Of a stretch of DNA of 64,000 nt, positions 42,443-53,132 are shown one piece after another (position 1 is the first letter of the stretch; every line of letters begins with the position of its first letter). A program made the position numbers and the translations under genes. Source of the stretch: Thermincola carboxydiphila (GTDB lineage: Bacteria; Bacillota; Thermincolia; Thermincolales; UBA2595); NCBI GenBank assembly GCA_016841045.1, contig JAENZX010000002.1:50375-114374 (forward strand), read 5' to 3'. The notes under the pieces are model-generated. The model was not told where the DNA came from and ran no database searches. It saw only the letters and a list, made by a program, of their open reading frames with translations.

Positions 42443-43447
42443 TTGGCGAGGTCTATGGTCACTAAAGAACTGCTGAAAAAATTAAAACCTATGTTGGCGG
42501 TGTCGGCGGAGCCTTTTGATTCTGAGGAGTATATTTTTGAGGTAAAGTGGGATGGGTTCCGGTGTCTGAGTTTTCTTGGTGATACGACTGTCCTGCAGAG
42601 CCGGAATAACCTGGATTTGAGTCATAAGTTCCCGGAATTATCTAACCTTCATCGGCAAATAGAAGGGCAACCGGTAATTTTGGATGGTGAAATTGTTATT
42701 ATGGATAACGGGGTTCCCTCCTTTTACGAACTGCAGAAAAGAGGATGGTCAGGTGAAAAGTCTGCTATCCAAAGGGCAGCCCGGGAGAAACCTGCCACTT
42801 ATGTGGTTTTTGATATTTTATTTGTGGGAGACGAAAAAATCCTCAATCTTCCGCTGTTGAAGCGAAAAGAAATATTGAAGTCAATTATTACGCCGGATGA
42901 TAGGCTTTATATATCTGAAGGCATACCTGAAGATGGTACGGAATTTTTCCGGGCATGTGTGGAGCGTGATTTGGAAGGCATTGTAGCGAAAAAAGCCGAT
43001 AGTACCTACGTTCCAGGGAAACGGACCCCGTATTGGAAGAAAATAAAAAAATCCCTTGAAGGAGAGTTTGTGATATGTGGCTATAAACAAACAGTTAAGG
43101 GTTCCAACAGGGTCGATGTTTTACTCCTGGGGTGTCCGGGGGAAAAAGGCTTTGTCTTTCAGGGGAGCGTAGGTGTAGGTCTGGGAGGTGTCACGGGAAG
43201 GAAAATCTTCTCCCTGCTTAAACCGCTTGAAATAAAGACTCCAATTTTCAGAGTGCCGCGAGAAATTGCCAAGGGAATGACCTGGGTTGAACCAGTGATA
43301 TGCTGTGCCGTTGAATTTCTTGAGCCTGCCAGGGACGGTGGCCTGAGGCATCCTGTGTTTCGGGGTCTCCGGCAGGATATCAGACCAGCAGACTGTACGG
43401 GCATAGCAGGGGCTTTGGCTGGCAGGAGGTATTCTTTTGAACAGTGA
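42443..43447 (+). CDS. ATP-dependent DNA ligase, LigD ligase-domain type
   Basis: A 334-residue ATP-dependent ligase equal to the ligase module of LigD. The adenylated Lys35 is in EVKWDGFR; LDGEIVIMD, EGIVAKK and YWKKIKKSLEGEFVICGY are further nucleotidyltransferase and OB-fold motifs. TTG 42443 or ATG 42455 may start it. Seals double-strand breaks with Ku. The 3' end overlaps the polymerase gene by 11 bp, so these are separate proteins made from one message. Confidence 0.92.
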   Translation: MARSMVTKELLKKLKPMLAVSAEPFDSEEYIFEVKWDGFRCLSFLGDTTVLQSRNNLDLSHKFPELSNLHRQIEGQPVILDGEIVIMDNGVPSFYELQKRGWSGEKSAIQRAAREKPATYVVFDILFVGDEKILNLPLLKRKEILKSIITPDDRLYISEGIPEDGTEFFRACVERDLEGIVAKKADSTYVPGKRTPYWKKIKKSLEGEFVICGYKQTVKGSNRVDVLLLGCPGEKGFVFQGSVGVGLGGVTGRKIFSLLKPLEIKTPIFRVPREIAKGMTWVEPVICCAVEFLEPARDGGLRHPVFRGLRQDIRPADCTGIAGALAGRRYSFEQ

Positions 43448-44342
43448 AGTAATCATTGAAGGTAAAAAGCTCCGGTTGAGCAATCTGGACAAAATTATGT
43501 GGCCTGCGGATGGGATAACAAAAGCTGAATTAATAAAATTTTATGCAGACATGGGTGAAATTCTGATTCCTTACCTGCAAAACCGGTTGTTTGTTATGAG
43601 CCGATATCCTGATGGAATCGAAGGGGAAATGTTTTATCAAAAAGATTGTCCGGATTATGCCCCTAAATGGCTGAACATTTTTCCCGTAGAATCACCTGAT
43701 GTAAAAAAAATAGTCCATTATATAGTGTGTAATGACCTGCCATCTTTGTTATGGCTGGCCAATCAAGCGTGTATTGAACTTCATATATGGCTTGCAAAAA
43801 TCCCCGAAATCGATAAACCGGATATTGCAGTTTTTGACCTTGACCCATTTCCTCCTGCAGGGTTTGTAGATACCCTTGAAGTGGCTCTTCTGGTAAAAGA
43901 AGCCCTAAGTCAGTTTGGACTTACTGGATATCCTAAAACCTCGGGGGCTACCGGACTGCATGTTTTTGTCCCTATAATCCCAGAGTATACTTATAAAGAA
44001 GTCAGGGATGCAGTGGAATTTATATGCCGCCACATTCATTCAGTATTCCCCCAAAAGACGACCATGGAGCGCCTAATAAAGGACCGGGATGGCAAAGTAT
44101 ACCTTGACTACCTTCAGAATACCAGGGGCAAGACAATGACCTTCCAGTATAGTTTAAGGCCTGTTTTAGGGGCGCCGGTTTCCACTCCATTAACTTGGGA
44201 AGAAGTAAAGGAAGGTAAAGTCAGGCCTTCTGATTTTCGCATAGACAACTTTAAGGAGAGGCTAAATGAGGTAGGAGACCTGTATAGGGATTTCATGAAG
44301 CCGCAGCAGAGTCTCAGACAATTAATGAATATTCTGCAATAG
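43437..44342 (+). CDS. LigD-type polymerase/primase
   Basis: A 301-residue AEP-superfamily polymerase matching the polymerase module of LigD, which fills gaps at broken ends, preferring ribonucleotides. LSNLDKIMWP near the N-terminus, VFDLDPFPP (metal-binding Asp pair), TSGATGLHVFVPI and LDYLQNTRGKTM are family motifs. TTG 43437 follows GCAGGAGG. No nuclease (LigD PE) domain gene is in the window. Confidence 0.93.
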   Translation: MNSEVIIEGKKLRLSNLDKIMWPADGITKAELIKFYADMGEILIPYLQNRLFVMSRYPDGIEGEMFYQKDCPDYAPKWLNIFPVESPDVKKIVHYIVCNDLPSLLWLANQACIELHIWLAKIPEIDKPDIAVFDLDPFPPAGFVDTLEVALLVKEALSQFGLTGYPKTSGATGLHVFVPIIPEYTYKEVRDAVEFICRHIHSVFPQKTTMERLIKDRDGKVYLDYLQNTRGKTMTFQYSLRPVLGAPVSTPLTWEEVKEGKVRPSDFRIDNFKERLNEVGDLYRDFMKPQQSLRQLMNILQ

Positions 44343-44436
44343 CACTAAACAATTTGGTAATAATTTCTTCCTGTTAGGGAGGAGATTTCGTCCTTACCCC
44401 GAAAAGACTGTAAAGAGCACTAAAACTTAGTCAGGG

Positions 44437-45570
44437 GTGCATGTATTGGATTCAAGATTTTATAATGTTCTTTTAACAATGATACCTGGTTTGGGACCCA
44501 GAACACTTAGGTTATTAGTTGAGCATTTCGGAAACCCGCAGCTGGCATGGTCTGCAAAAGAGTCAGAATTAAGGGCTATAACAGGATTATCAGGTAAAAT
44601 TGTGGACAACCTTGTTAACAAACGAAGAATAATAAGGCCCGATTTAGAAATGGAGAAACTAAAAAATAGTGGGATAGGACTTCTTTTCAGGGATGATCCA
44701 GATTACCCAGAGCTTCTCAGCCACATTTACGACCCTCCGGGCGTCTTGTATTATAAAGGTAATCCGGCAGTACTACAAAACAAGAATTTTGCCATTGTAG
44801 GAGCAAGAAAGGCTACCCACTATGGGCTTAACAACGCCGAATCAATTGCCCGCGATTTATCCCGGGCAGGTTTGTGTATAGTTTCAGGGATGGCCCGGGG
44901 CATTGATGCAGCCGCCCATCGGGGAGCTCTCAGCGGTTCAGGAGCGACAACCGCAGTTTTAGGGTGTGGTGTTGACGTTGTATATCCTAGAGAAAACAGA
45001 AAGCTGATGGATGAAATAATTGAAAAAGGGATTGTTTTGAGTGAATTTCCACCCGGAACTTCGCCTATTGCAGGAAACTTTCCCCAGCGCAACAGGATAA
45101 TAGCAGGGATGTCGGAAGGAATAATGGTTGTAGAAGCTGCAGAAAAAAGCGGGTCACTGATAACTGCTGATTTTGCCCTTGAACAGGGAAGGGAAGTTTT
45201 CGCAGTTCCAGGGCAAGTAACCAATCCTCTGAACCGGGGAGCGCACCGGCTCATCAAACAAGGAGCAAGACTAGTGGAGAGTGCAGTTGATATTTTGGAG
45301 GAATTGGGTTTTGATGAGTGCTATTTACCAGCTGCAAATAATATTTTTGCAGAAAAACCAAATAATATGATAAATGATTTGACCTCAGATGAGAGAAGGA
45401 TATATAATATTACTTCAGATGTACCTGTGAGTAGTGAAGTGATTATTCAAAAGTCCGGGAATAGCGCCGGAGATGTATTATCAATCCTATTGGCAATGGA
45501 GCTTAAAGGCCTGCTTACCCAGCTGCCTGGACAACTTTATGTGCGCCGAGCGGAATCTGCCGGGTTCTAA
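44437..45570 (+). CDS. dprA: DNA processing protein DprA
   Basis: A 377-residue DprA/Smf protein. In transformable bacteria it loads RecA on incoming single strands. An N-terminal helix-hairpin-helix region (IPGLGPRTLRLLVEHFG) leads to the Rossmann-like domain with VGARKATHYG, SGMARGIDAAAHRGAL and GCGVDVVYPREN, and a C-terminal winged helix (about 315-370). TTG 44446 is in the same frame, but ATG 44437 is kept. It heads the conserved block continuing with topA. Confidence 0.94.
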   Translation: MHVLDSRFYNVLLTMIPGLGPRTLRLLVEHFGNPQLAWSAKESELRAITGLSGKIVDNLVNKRRIIRPDLEMEKLKNSGIGLLFRDDPDYPELLSHIYDPPGVLYYKGNPAVLQNKNFAIVGARKATHYGLNNAESIARDLSRAGLCIVSGMARGIDAAAHRGALSGSGATTAVLGCGVDVVYPRENRKLMDEIIEKGIVLSEFPPGTSPIAGNFPQRNRIIAGMSEGIMVVEAAEKSGSLITADFALEQGREVFAVPGQVTNPLNRGAHRLIKQGARLVESAVDILEELGFDECYLPAANNIFAEKPNNMINDLTSDERRIYNITSDVPVSSEVIIQKSGNSAGDVLSILLAMELKGLLTQLPGQLYVRRAESAGF

Positions 45571-45605
45571 AAGACTCCATTATGTATATCTTAAATAGAA
45601 ACAAA

Positions 45606-45643
45606 AGGGCCATACTATATTTAGTAAAGTATCACATGGTCCT
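45606..45643 (+). promoter_or_regulatory. Hairpin in the topA leader
   Basis: AGGGCCAT (45606-45613) pairs with ATGGTCCT (45636-45643) with one G-T wobble, closing a 22-base AT-rich loop just ahead of the topA ribosome site. No T-run follows; role unknown. Confidence 0.3.
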
Positions 45644-45657
45644 ATAGAGGTGATTAT

Positions 45658-47751
45658 GTGGCAAAATATCTGGTGATCGTTGAGTCACCCGCCAAGGCGA
45701 AAACCATCAGCAAGTTTTTGGGCAGAAATTACACTGTCAAGGCTTCAATGGGGCATGTCAGAGACCTGCCTAAAAGTCAGTTTGCTGTTGATACTGAGCA
45801 CCAGTTTTCCCCAAAATACATTAACATCAGGGGAAAAGGTGACTTAATAAAAGAACTTAAGACTGCAGCGAAAAAAGCTGACAAAACGTTGCTTGCGCCT
45901 GACCCCGACCGTGAAGGTGAAGCAATAGCCTGGCATTTGCAGAACCTTCTTGGCATTAAGGAAAATGAAAAGTGCCGAGTAGAATTTAACGAGATCACTA
46001 AAGATGCCATCCAAAAGGCTATCAAAGCACCGCGAACTATTGACTACACCAGGGTAAATGCCCAGCAGGCCAGAAGAATTCTGGATAGAGTGGTGGGTTA
46101 TAAATTAAGCCCTTTGCTATGGCGCAAGGTAAAAAAGGGTCTGAGTGCTGGACGTGTGCAATCTGTAGCTGTCAGGCTAGTTTGTGACCGGGAAAATGAA
46201 ATAAAGGAATTTATACCTGAAGAATACTGGTCGTTGACTGGTTTATTCAGGAAGGAAAAAGGCCGGAAAGATTTCGAAGCCAAGCTTTCTCACTTCGAAG
46301 GTAAAAAAATCGATATTAAAGATGAGAGCAGCATGAAGAAAGTCCTGTCTGACCTGGAAAATGTGACTTATAAGGTCCGGGACATACGAAAAAGAGAGAA
46401 AAAGAGACAGCCTGCAGCCCCTTTTACAACTAGCACAATGCAGCAGGAAGCTTACAGAAAGCTTAATTTTGCTGCGAGAAAAACCATGCAGGTTGCCCAG
46501 CAGCTGTATGAAGGACTTGACATGGGACCTGAAGGGACTGTTGGTCTTGTTACATACATCAGAACCGATTCTACCAGAGTTTCAGAGACTGCTCAAGGGG
46601 AAACAGGCGAATATATCAGCAGTGTTTTTGGAGATTCCTACAAACCTGAAACCCCAAAGCAGTATGCAACCAAGGGTAAGACACAGAATGCACACGAAGC
46701 TATCAGACCTACTTCGGTGTGGCGTGAACCTACTAAAATTAAGGATTTTTTAAGCAGAGATCAGTTCAGATTATACAAACTTATATGGGATAGATTTGTG
46801 GCAAGCCAAATGAAACCCGCCATTCTGGATACAACGACCATTGATATTTCAGCGGGCGAATACAGTTTCAAGGCTACAGGTTCAATTATTAAATTCCCTG
46901 GGTTTATGAAATTATATATTGAAGGAAAAGATGACGGGGAAAAAGATGAGGAAAAGCTGCTGCCTGAATTAACGGTTGGTGCTGCACTAGAACTCAAATC
47001 CTTGGCACCAAAGCAGCATTTTACCCAACCGCCTCCGAGATATTCTGATGCAACACTTATTAAGGCTCTTGAGGAGTACGGTATAGGACGTCCCAGTACA
47101 TATGCGCCTATTGTGGAAACTATTCAGAAAAGAGGGTATGTTACTAAGGAAGAAAAACAGTTCTACCCCACTGAACTTGGGTACGTAGTAGTTGACTTAT
47201 TAAAAGAACATTTTCCTGACATCATAGATGTCCAGTTTACTGCAGATTTGGAAGAACAACTGGATTCAATCGAAGAGGGAGATGAAAACTGGGTTGAAGT
47301 CCTGCAGGAATTTTATGATCCTTTTAAACAGACCCTTGAAAAAGCTGAGGAGGAAATTGGGACTGTAGAAATTGAAGATGAGGTCAGTGAAGAGGTTTGT
47401 GAAAAATGCGGCCGAAACCTCGTTTATAAAATGGGCCGCTACGGAAAATTCCTAGCGTGTCCCGGATTTCCTGAGTGTAAATTTACGAAGCCAATACTTG
47501 AGGAAGCCGGAGTTCCCTGCCCGGAATGCGGGGGTACTGTGGTACTTAAGCGAAGTAAAAAGGGAAGAAAGTTTTATGGATGCGCAAACTACCCCAACTG
47601 TGAATTTATAAGCTGGGATATTCCCACTACTAAGAGGTGCCCAGACTGTGACAGTGTGCTTGTGCAGAAGACATCCAGCAAAAAAGGTACTGTCCTGCAT
47701 TGCATGGCATCCGATTGCAAATATAAAGAAGTTGTAGTCGAACAACAATAA
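45658..47751 (+). CDS. topA: DNA topoisomerase I
   Basis: A 697-residue type IA topoisomerase that relaxes negative supercoils. It starts with the Toprim motif VIVESPAKAKTI and has PDPDREGEAIAWHL. The catalytic Tyr is in TYIRTDSTR. The C-terminus has three zinc-ribbon modules (CEKCGRNLVY, CPECGGTVVL, CPDCDSVLVQ, each with its second cysteine pair). GTG 45658 follows TAGAGGTGATT. Position between dprA and trmFO is conserved in Firmicutes. Confidence 0.97.
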   Translation: MAKYLVIVESPAKAKTISKFLGRNYTVKASMGHVRDLPKSQFAVDTEHQFSPKYINIRGKGDLIKELKTAAKKADKTLLAPDPDREGEAIAWHLQNLLGIKENEKCRVEFNEITKDAIQKAIKAPRTIDYTRVNAQQARRILDRVVGYKLSPLLWRKVKKGLSAGRVQSVAVRLVCDRENEIKEFIPEEYWSLTGLFRKEKGRKDFEAKLSHFEGKKIDIKDESSMKKVLSDLENVTYKVRDIRKREKKRQPAAPFTTSTMQQEAYRKLNFAARKTMQVAQQLYEGLDMGPEGTVGLVTYIRTDSTRVSETAQGETGEYISSVFGDSYKPETPKQYATKGKTQNAHEAIRPTSVWREPTKIKDFLSRDQFRLYKLIWDRFVASQMKPAILDTTTIDISAGEYSFKATGSIIKFPGFMKLYIEGKDDGEKDEEKLLPELTVGAALELKSLAPKQHFTQPPPRYSDATLIKALEEYGIGRPSTYAPIVETIQKRGYVTKEEKQFYPTELGYVVVDLLKEHFPDIIDVQFTADLEEQLDSIEEGDENWVEVLQEFYDPFKQTLEKAEEEIGTVEIEDEVSEEVCEKCGRNLVYKMGRYGKFLACPGFPECKFTKPILEEAGVPCPECGGTVVLKRSKKGRKFYGCANYPNCEFISWDIPTTKRCPDCDSVLVQKTSSKKGTVLHCMASDCKYKEVVVEQQ

Positions 47752-47808
47752 TTACAGGTTTGACGCGGCTGAAGATGCAGCACTTTATTGAGGAAAGGAC
47801 TCCTTTAA

Positions 47809-49131
47809 ATGAATCAGGTTACAGTAGTCGGAGCCGGGCTGGCAGGTTCAGAGGCAGCCTGGCAGTTAGCGATAAGAGGAATCAAAGTTAAATTATTTGA
47901 AATGAGACCTGTTAAGAAATCACCGGCTCATCATACTGATTTATTCGCAGAACTAGTCTGCAGTAATTCATTGCGCGGCAATTTCCTTGAGAATGCAGTG
48001 GGTCTCTTAAAAGAAGAAATGCGCCGGCTAGGATCTGTTATCATGGAATGTGCAGACCAAAATTCGGTACCGGCGGGTGGCGCTTTAGCTGTTGACAGAT
48101 TGAAATTCGCAGTGGCTGTGACCGAAAAGGTTCAAAAGCATCCCAATATAGAACTGGTGCGGGACGAGTATCAAGAAATTGCAGAAACTGAACCTCTTAT
48201 TCTGGCTAGCGGACCTCTTACCTCAGATAATCTTGCAGACAAGATAAGAACCCTGACCGGAGAAGAATATTTTTACTTTTACGATGCAGCAGCTCCAATA
48301 GTAACATATGAATCCCTCGACCATCAAAAAGTCTTTAGGGCTTCAAGGTACGATAAAGGGGAAGCCGCCTACCTGAACTGCCCAATGACTCAGGAACAAT
48401 ACGAACTTTTTTATTCGGAGCTTGTCAAAGCTGAAAGAGTACCTTTGCGGGAATTTGAAAAGGAGATCTTTTTTGAAGGATGTATGCCCGTTGAAGAACT
48501 TGCTTCGAGAGGATATAAGACTCTTTTATTTGGGCCGTTGAAACCAGTGGGTCTTACAGACCCTAATACAGGACAAAGGCCATTTGCAGTAGTACAACTG
48601 CGCCAGGACAATGCCGAAGGCAGCCTTTTTAATATAGTGGGTTTTCAGACCCACTTAAAATGGGATGATCAGAAACGTGTTTTTAGTCTGATACCGGGGC
48701 TTGAGAATGCGGAGTTTGTCAGGTACGGAGTGATGCACCGCAATACCTTTATTAATTCCCCGAAGCTTCTTCAACCTACTCTGCAATTAAGAACACGCGA
48801 CAACTTATTTTTTGCAGGGCAGATTACAGGGGTTGAGGGTTATGTCGAGTCGGCTGCAATGGGTCTGGTAGCAGGAGTAAATGCTGCAAGAAAAATACTT
48901 TGCCAGGATTTGGTTGTTTTTCCGCCGGAAACTGCTCATGGGGCTTTATGCAATTATATTACCACAGCTGATCCGGGGCATTTTCAACCAATGAATGTCA
49001 ACTTTGGCCTGCTTCCTCCTCCTGGAGAGAAAATAAAGGATAAAAAGATGCGTTACCGTCATGTTGCTGAACGGGCGCTGGATAGTTTGGCTAAATTCAT
49101 GGATGAATGCAAAATAAAAGAAACCAATTAG
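47809..49131 (+). CDS. trmFO: Folate-dependent tRNA (uracil-54-C5)-methyltransferase TrmFO
   Basis: A 440-residue flavoprotein that makes ribothymidine-54 in tRNA with methylenetetrahydrofolate. The FAD-binding loop is [28 protein letters not shown] contains the catalytic Cys, and [17 protein letters not shown] is a late family motif. GGAAAGGACTCC precedes ATG 47809. Neighbours topA and xerC match the Bacillus order. Confidence 0.96.
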   Translation: MNQVTVVGAGLAGSEAAWQLAIRGIKVKLFEMRPVKKSPAHHTDLFAELVCSNSLRGNFLENAVGLLKEEMRRLGSVIMECADQNSVPAGGALAVDRLKFAVAVTEKVQKHPNIELVRDEYQEIAETEPLILASGPLTSDNLADKIRTLTGEEYFYFYDAAAPIVTYESLDHQKVFRASRYDKGEAAYLNCPMTQEQYELFYSELVKAERVPLREFEKEIFFEGCMPVEELASRGYKTLLFGPLKPVGLTDPNTGQRPFAVVQLRQDNAEGSLFNIVGFQTHLKWDDQKRVFSLIPGLENAEFVRYGVMHRNTFINSPKLLQPTLQLRTRDNLFFAGQITGVEGYVESAAMGLVAGVNAARKILCQDLVVFPPETAHGALCNYITTADPGHFQPMNVNFGLLPPPGEKIKDKKMRYRHVAERALDSLAKFMDECKIKETN

Positions 49132-49186
49132 TTATAACCTGGTCTAAACGCAAAATGAACGAAATATGCTTTACCGGGGGGATTTT

Positions 49187-50086
49187 ATGTACAGTTTCCT
49201 CGATAATTTTATAATTTATCTGAAAGTAGAAAAGAACGCCTCCCCCAGGACTGTTGAAAGTTACCAGCAGGATATATGGCAGTTTATAGACTTTATGTCA
49301 GACGATTTAAAGATACCGGGTGAGCAGGTCCATCCCCGGGATGTTAATCACCTGGTTGTGCGCAAACATCTGGCGATTTTACAGCGAAATGGGCTTAAGA
49401 GGACAACTATTGCCAGGAAAATGGCGAGCCTCAGAGCCTTTTTTCGTTTTCTGAACCGTGAAGAGATTATTGCTGTAAACCCAATTATGGATGTATCAAC
49501 TCCTAAAATGCAAAAACGTTTACCTCAAGTCCTGTATCAGGATGAAGCATGGATGCTGGTTGAGGCTCCGGATACCAGAAATCCCGCCGGCTTGAGAGAC
49601 AGGGCCATCATGGAAACTTTGTACTCCAGTGGATTGAGGGTTAGTGAACTGGTAGGAATGAATTTCAAAGATGTGGATTTTTCTCTTGGGTTTATCAGGG
49701 TAATGGGAAAAGGGGCCAAGGAAAGGATTGTCCCTCTTGGCTCGTACGCATCGAGTGCCCTTGAACGGTATATCAATGCAGGTAGGCCGGCACTGAACAA
49801 AAAAAATATTGAAGCCCTGTTTTTAAATAAGAATGGGGGGAGACTCACCGCCCGCAGTATAAGAAACATCATTGATAAGTATGTGGGGCAGGTGAGTATC
49901 CAGCGAAAGATTAGTCCACATACTTTGCGGCATTCTTTTGCAACACATCTCTTAGATGGGGGAGCAGATTTGCGGACGGTACAGGAACTACTGGGTCATG
50001 TGAAAATGTCTACAACACAGATATATACTCATGTATCTAAGGAAAAACTAATGTCTGTTTACGAAAAAAACCATCCTCGGGCATAG
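49187..50086 (+). CDS. xerC: Tyrosine recombinase XerC (CodV-like)
   Basis: A 299-residue site-specific recombinase resolving chromosome dimers at dif. The SAM-like N-terminal domain is residues 1-85. The catalytic residues are visible: Arg in [11 protein letters not shown], Lys in [21 protein letters not shown] (His and Arg) and [16 protein letters not shown] (His, Tyr). ATG 49187 follows GGGGGG; the frame from 49166 would add seven residues with a poor site. In Bacillus the same gene is codV. Confidence 0.95.
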   Translation: MYSFLDNFIIYLKVEKNASPRTVESYQQDIWQFIDFMSDDLKIPGEQVHPRDVNHLVVRKHLAILQRNGLKRTTIARKMASLRAFFRFLNREEIIAVNPIMDVSTPKMQKRLPQVLYQDEAWMLVEAPDTRNPAGLRDRAIMETLYSSGLRVSELVGMNFKDVDFSLGFIRVMGKGAKERIVPLGSYASSALERYINAGRPALNKKNIEALFLNKNGGRLTARSIRNIIDKYVGQVSIQRKISPHTLRHSFATHLLDGGADLRTVQELLGHVKMSTTQIYTHVSKEKLMSVYEKNHPRA

Positions 50087-50096
50087 GAGGGAAAAT

Positions 50097-50627
50097 ATGT
50101 TTCATGGAACGACGATAGTTGCGGTCAGAAAAAATGATAAGGTAGCTATAGCCGGTGATGGGCAAGTAACTTTTGGCGGGAATATGATTCTCAAACATCA
50201 GGCCAGGAAAGTCAGACGGCTGTATCAAAACCGGGTGATTGCCGGCTTTGCGGGGTCAGTTGCCGATGCCTTCACACTGTTTGAGAAATTTGAGAAAAAA
50301 CTCGAGGAGTACAGGGGAAACCTTCCTCGTGCTGCGGTAGAACTGGCGAAGGAATGGCGGTTAGACAAAATTTTGCGAAAGCTTGAAGCCCTTCTTATAG
50401 TTGCTGACAAGGAACACTTACTGATTATTTCAGGTAATGGAGAAGTTATTGAACCAGATGATAATGTAACTGCAATAGGGTCAGGCGGCTCATATGCCTT
50501 GAGTGCAGCCAGAGCACTTGTTAAGCACACCGAAATGGAGGCAGTGGAAATCGCCCGGGAGGCTCTGGAAATTGCTGCTTCTATTTGTGTTTTCACAAAT
50601 TCCAATATAACGGTTGAGGAGCTTTAA
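50097..50627 (+). CDS. hslV: ATP-dependent protease peptidase subunit HslV
   Basis: A 176-residue proteasome-like peptidase (ClpQ in Bacillus). The N-terminus [11 protein letters not shown] would be processed to expose Thr5 as the nucleophile; GDGQVT is the next family motif. AGGAGGGAAAAT precedes ATG 50097, ten bases after xerC. Works in a complex with HslU encoded next. Confidence 0.96.
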   Translation: MFHGTTIVAVRKNDKVAIAGDGQVTFGGNMILKHQARKVRRLYQNRVIAGFAGSVADAFTLFEKFEKKLEEYRGNLPRAAVELAKEWRLDKILRKLEALLIVADKEHLLIISGNGEVIEPDDNVTAIGSGGSYALSAARALVKHTEMEAVEIAREALEIAASICVFTNSNITVEEL

Positions 50628-50639
50628 GGAGGGATTTCA

Positions 50640-52031
50640 ATGCAGGATTTAACTCCGAGGAAAATAGTCGAGGAACTAAATAAATATATTGTTGGTCAGT
50701 CAAAAGCCAAAAAGGCGGTTGCCGTAGCTCTGCGCAACCGGTACAGGAGGAAACTGCTTTCCGAAGAATTGCGTGAAGAGATAACTCCCAAGAATATTAT
50801 TATGATTGGTCCCACAGGTGTAGGGAAAACAGAAATTGCCCGCCGGTTGGCAAGATTAGTTAATGCACCCTTTATCAAGGTGGAAAGTACCAAGTTCACT
50901 GAAGTCGGATACGTAGGCCGTGATGTCGAATCTATGATAAGGGATCTGGTCGAAACCTCTATAAGGATGGTAAAGGGCCAGAAATTAATGGAAGTGGAGG
51001 AGAAGGCTAAAGATTTAGCTGAGCAGAGAATAATAGAAATTCTTGCCCCTTCCGCTGAATCCGATGCCCGGAACAGAAATCCCTTTGAAATGATATTCGG
51101 AGCAGCTCAGAATCAGGAGAATGATGAACAGAAAGAAGAAATGGCAAGGATTCAGTCAGACAGGGAAAATATTAAGGATAGGCTTAAAAAAGGTGAACTT
51201 GAAAATGAGTATATAGAGATAGAGGTTGATGATGCCTCACCTCCGATGGTAGAAGTCTTTTCCGGTTCGGGGATTGAAGAGATGGGCATCAACTTACAGG
51301 ATATGCTTGGAGGAATGTTCCCTAAAAAGAAAAAACGCCGCAAACTCACTGTAAGGGAAGCTCGTGAGATAATAATTCAGCAGGAAGCACAAAAGTTAAT
51401 CGATATGGATGAAGTTGTTTCTCTTGCAATAGAGAGGGCTGAACAGTCAGGGATAATTTTCCTGGATGAAATCGATAAAATAGCTGCCTCTGAAACTGGT
51501 GCCGGGCCCGACGTTTCCCGCGGAGGTGTGCAGAGAGACATACTCCCGATAGTTGAAGGCTCTACGGTAATGACAAAATACGGCCCTGTTAAGACTGACT
51601 TCATACTGTTTATAGCGGCTGGTGCTTTTCATATTTCTAAACCTTCAGATTTAATTCCTGAACTGCAGGGAAGGTTCCCCATCCGTGTTGAATTGGAGAG
51701 TCTTACACAGAATGATTTTAAACAGATTCTTACGGAGCCTCGCAATGCACTTATTAAGCAGTATACTGCACTTTTAGAAACCGAAGGCATCACTCTTGAA
51801 TTTACAGAAAATTCTCTTGATGAAATTGCGAAAATCGCTTATACTGTTAATGAACAGACAGAAAACATCGGTGCTAGACGTCTTCATACGATATTAGAGA
51901 AATTGCTGGAGGATATTGCATTTGATGCTCCTGAACTGGGGACCGGGAGTATAGTCATAGACAGGGAATATGTGGATAAGAAACTTAGTGACGTCACGCA
52001 CGATCAGGATTTAAGCAGATATATTCTTTAG
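50640..52031 (+). CDS. hslU: ATP-dependent protease ATPase subunit HslU
   Basis: A 463-residue AAA+ unfoldase feeding Hsl[18 protein letters not shown] is Walker [13 protein letters not shown] Walker B, and [12 protein letters not shown] the pore-loop region before the variable I domain (about 110-240). The C-terminus ends in RYIL, the tail that docks in HslV. AAGGAGGG precedes ATG 50640. Confidence 0.97.
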   Translation: MQDLTPRKIVEELNKYIVGQSKAKKAVAVALRNRYRRKLLSEELREEITPKNIIMIGPTGVGKTEIARRLARLVNAPFIKVESTKFTEVGYVGRDVESMIRDLVETSIRMVKGQKLMEVEEKAKDLAEQRIIEILAPSAESDARNRNPFEMIFGAAQNQENDEQKEEMARIQSDRENIKDRLKKGELENEYIEIEVDDASPPMVEVFSGSGIEEMGINLQDMLGGMFPKKKKRRKLTVREAREIIIQQEAQKLIDMDEVVSLAIERAEQSGIIFLDEIDKIAASETGAGPDVSRGGVQRDILPIVEGSTVMTKYGPVKTDFILFIAAGAFHISKPSDLIPELQGRFPIRVELESLTQNDFKQILTEPRNALIKQYTALLETEGITLEFTENSLDEIAKIAYTVNEQTENIGARRLHTILEKLLEDIAFDAPELGTGSIVIDREYVDKKLSDVTHDQDLSRYIL

Positions 52032-52052
52032 CAATCAAGGAGAGGAATTTTA

Positions 52053-52835
52053 TTGAAAAATTTGCTAGATAAAGCCAGAGCAATTAATAAACTACTACAA
52101 AAAGCAGCCAGACACCCGGTAGACTTCCACGAAATGGCCAATGTCCTCTGTGATAATATCGGGGCTAATGTGTATATAGTCGGTAGGCGTGGGAAGATTC
52201 TTGGACATTCGTTTGTCGATAAGTATAAATGTGATGTTGTAAAAGACATTATTGAAACAGTAGAACGATTTCCCGAAGAATATAATGATAAGCTTCTCAA
52301 AATCACTGAAACCAGAGCCAATTTTCATCAAAAGGGTGAATATTGCGTATTTGATAATAATCTCGATTGTAAATTTAAGAACAAAGTCAATACAGCAGTC
52401 CCTATAGTTGGCGGCGGTGAAAGATTAGGTACTTTGATGCTGTCGAAATTCGGGGAACTCTTCACCGATGAAGACCTTGTTCTCGCTGAGTATGGTACGA
52501 CAGTAGTTGGTATGGAAATCCTCCGTGTTAAGGCAGAGCGTGTTGAAGAAGAGGCCAGAAAAAAAGCGGCAGTTCAAATTGCTTTGGGGACACTTTCCTA
52601 TTCCGAGCTTGAAGCCATTGAGCATATATTTGAAGAACTTGACGGTGATGAAGGTCTTCTCGTTGCAAGTAAAATTGCGGATAGGGTTGGCATTACCAGG
52701 TCAGTCATTGTTAATGCACTTCGCAAATTCGAAAGTGCAGGGGTGATTGAGTCAAAATCTCTGGGAATGAAAGGAACTTATATTCGTATATTGAACGAAA
52801 GACTGTTGGACGAGCTGCAAAAAATTAAGAAATAG
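52053..52835 (+). CDS. codY: GTP-sensing transcriptional regulator CodY
   Basis: A 260-residue CodY. It represses or activates stationary-phase, nitrogen and motility genes in response to GTP and branched-chain amino acids. The GAF-type sensor covers about 1-155 and the winged helix about 190-255 ([20 protein letters not shown]). TTG 52053 follows AAGGAGAGG. As in B. subtilis it ends the hslVU group and stands directly before the flagellar operon. Confidence 0.95.
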   Translation: MKNLLDKARAINKLLQKAARHPVDFHEMANVLCDNIGANVYIVGRRGKILGHSFVDKYKCDVVKDIIETVERFPEEYNDKLLKITETRANFHQKGEYCVFDNNLDCKFKNKVNTAVPIVGGGERLGTLMLSKFGELFTDEDLVLAEYGTTVVGMEILRVKAERVEEEARKKAAVQIALGTLSYSELEAIEHIFEELDGDEGLLVASKIADRVGITRSVIVNALRKFESAGVIESKSLGMKGTYIRILNERLLDELQKIKK

Positions 52836-53132
52836 TTTTAATATAAAACAATACTGTTAATAGCGGTTGAAGGATTTTCCTTCGACCGTTTTTTTATTGG
52901 GTATGAACTGCTTTATAAGTGTATATATGGATATTTTTTTTGAAAGAAAACCTGCTTTTGGGGGATTGTGAAATCAATCTTTTGAAGATGATAAAATTAG
53001 CTTTCATGTCAATTATTTCTAGAAAATTAGCCATCAAAAGAGGATTTTCGACTAAAATAGCGAAATTGTTGTAAAGTTAGAAAACTATGCTAAATGTGGT
53101 TTGGTTTTCTGTTATAGGGAGTGTGGTTATTT
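52836..53132. promoter_or_regulatory. codY-flgB intergenic region with a CodY-box-like site
   Basis: After the codY terminator this AT-rich spacer carries two AAAATTAGC direct repeats (52994-53002 and 53024-53032). At 53011-53028 lies AATTATTTCTAGAAAATT, similar to the CodY box AATTTTCNGAAAATT but with one extra central base. It should contain the flagellar operon promoter; I could not pick one out with confidence. Confidence 0.4.
52864..52895 (+). terminator. Rho-independent terminator of codY
   Basis: CGGTTGAAGG (52864-52873) and CCTTCGACCG (52879-52888) form a 10-bp stem with one wobble pair, followed by seven Ts. Confidence 0.92.
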
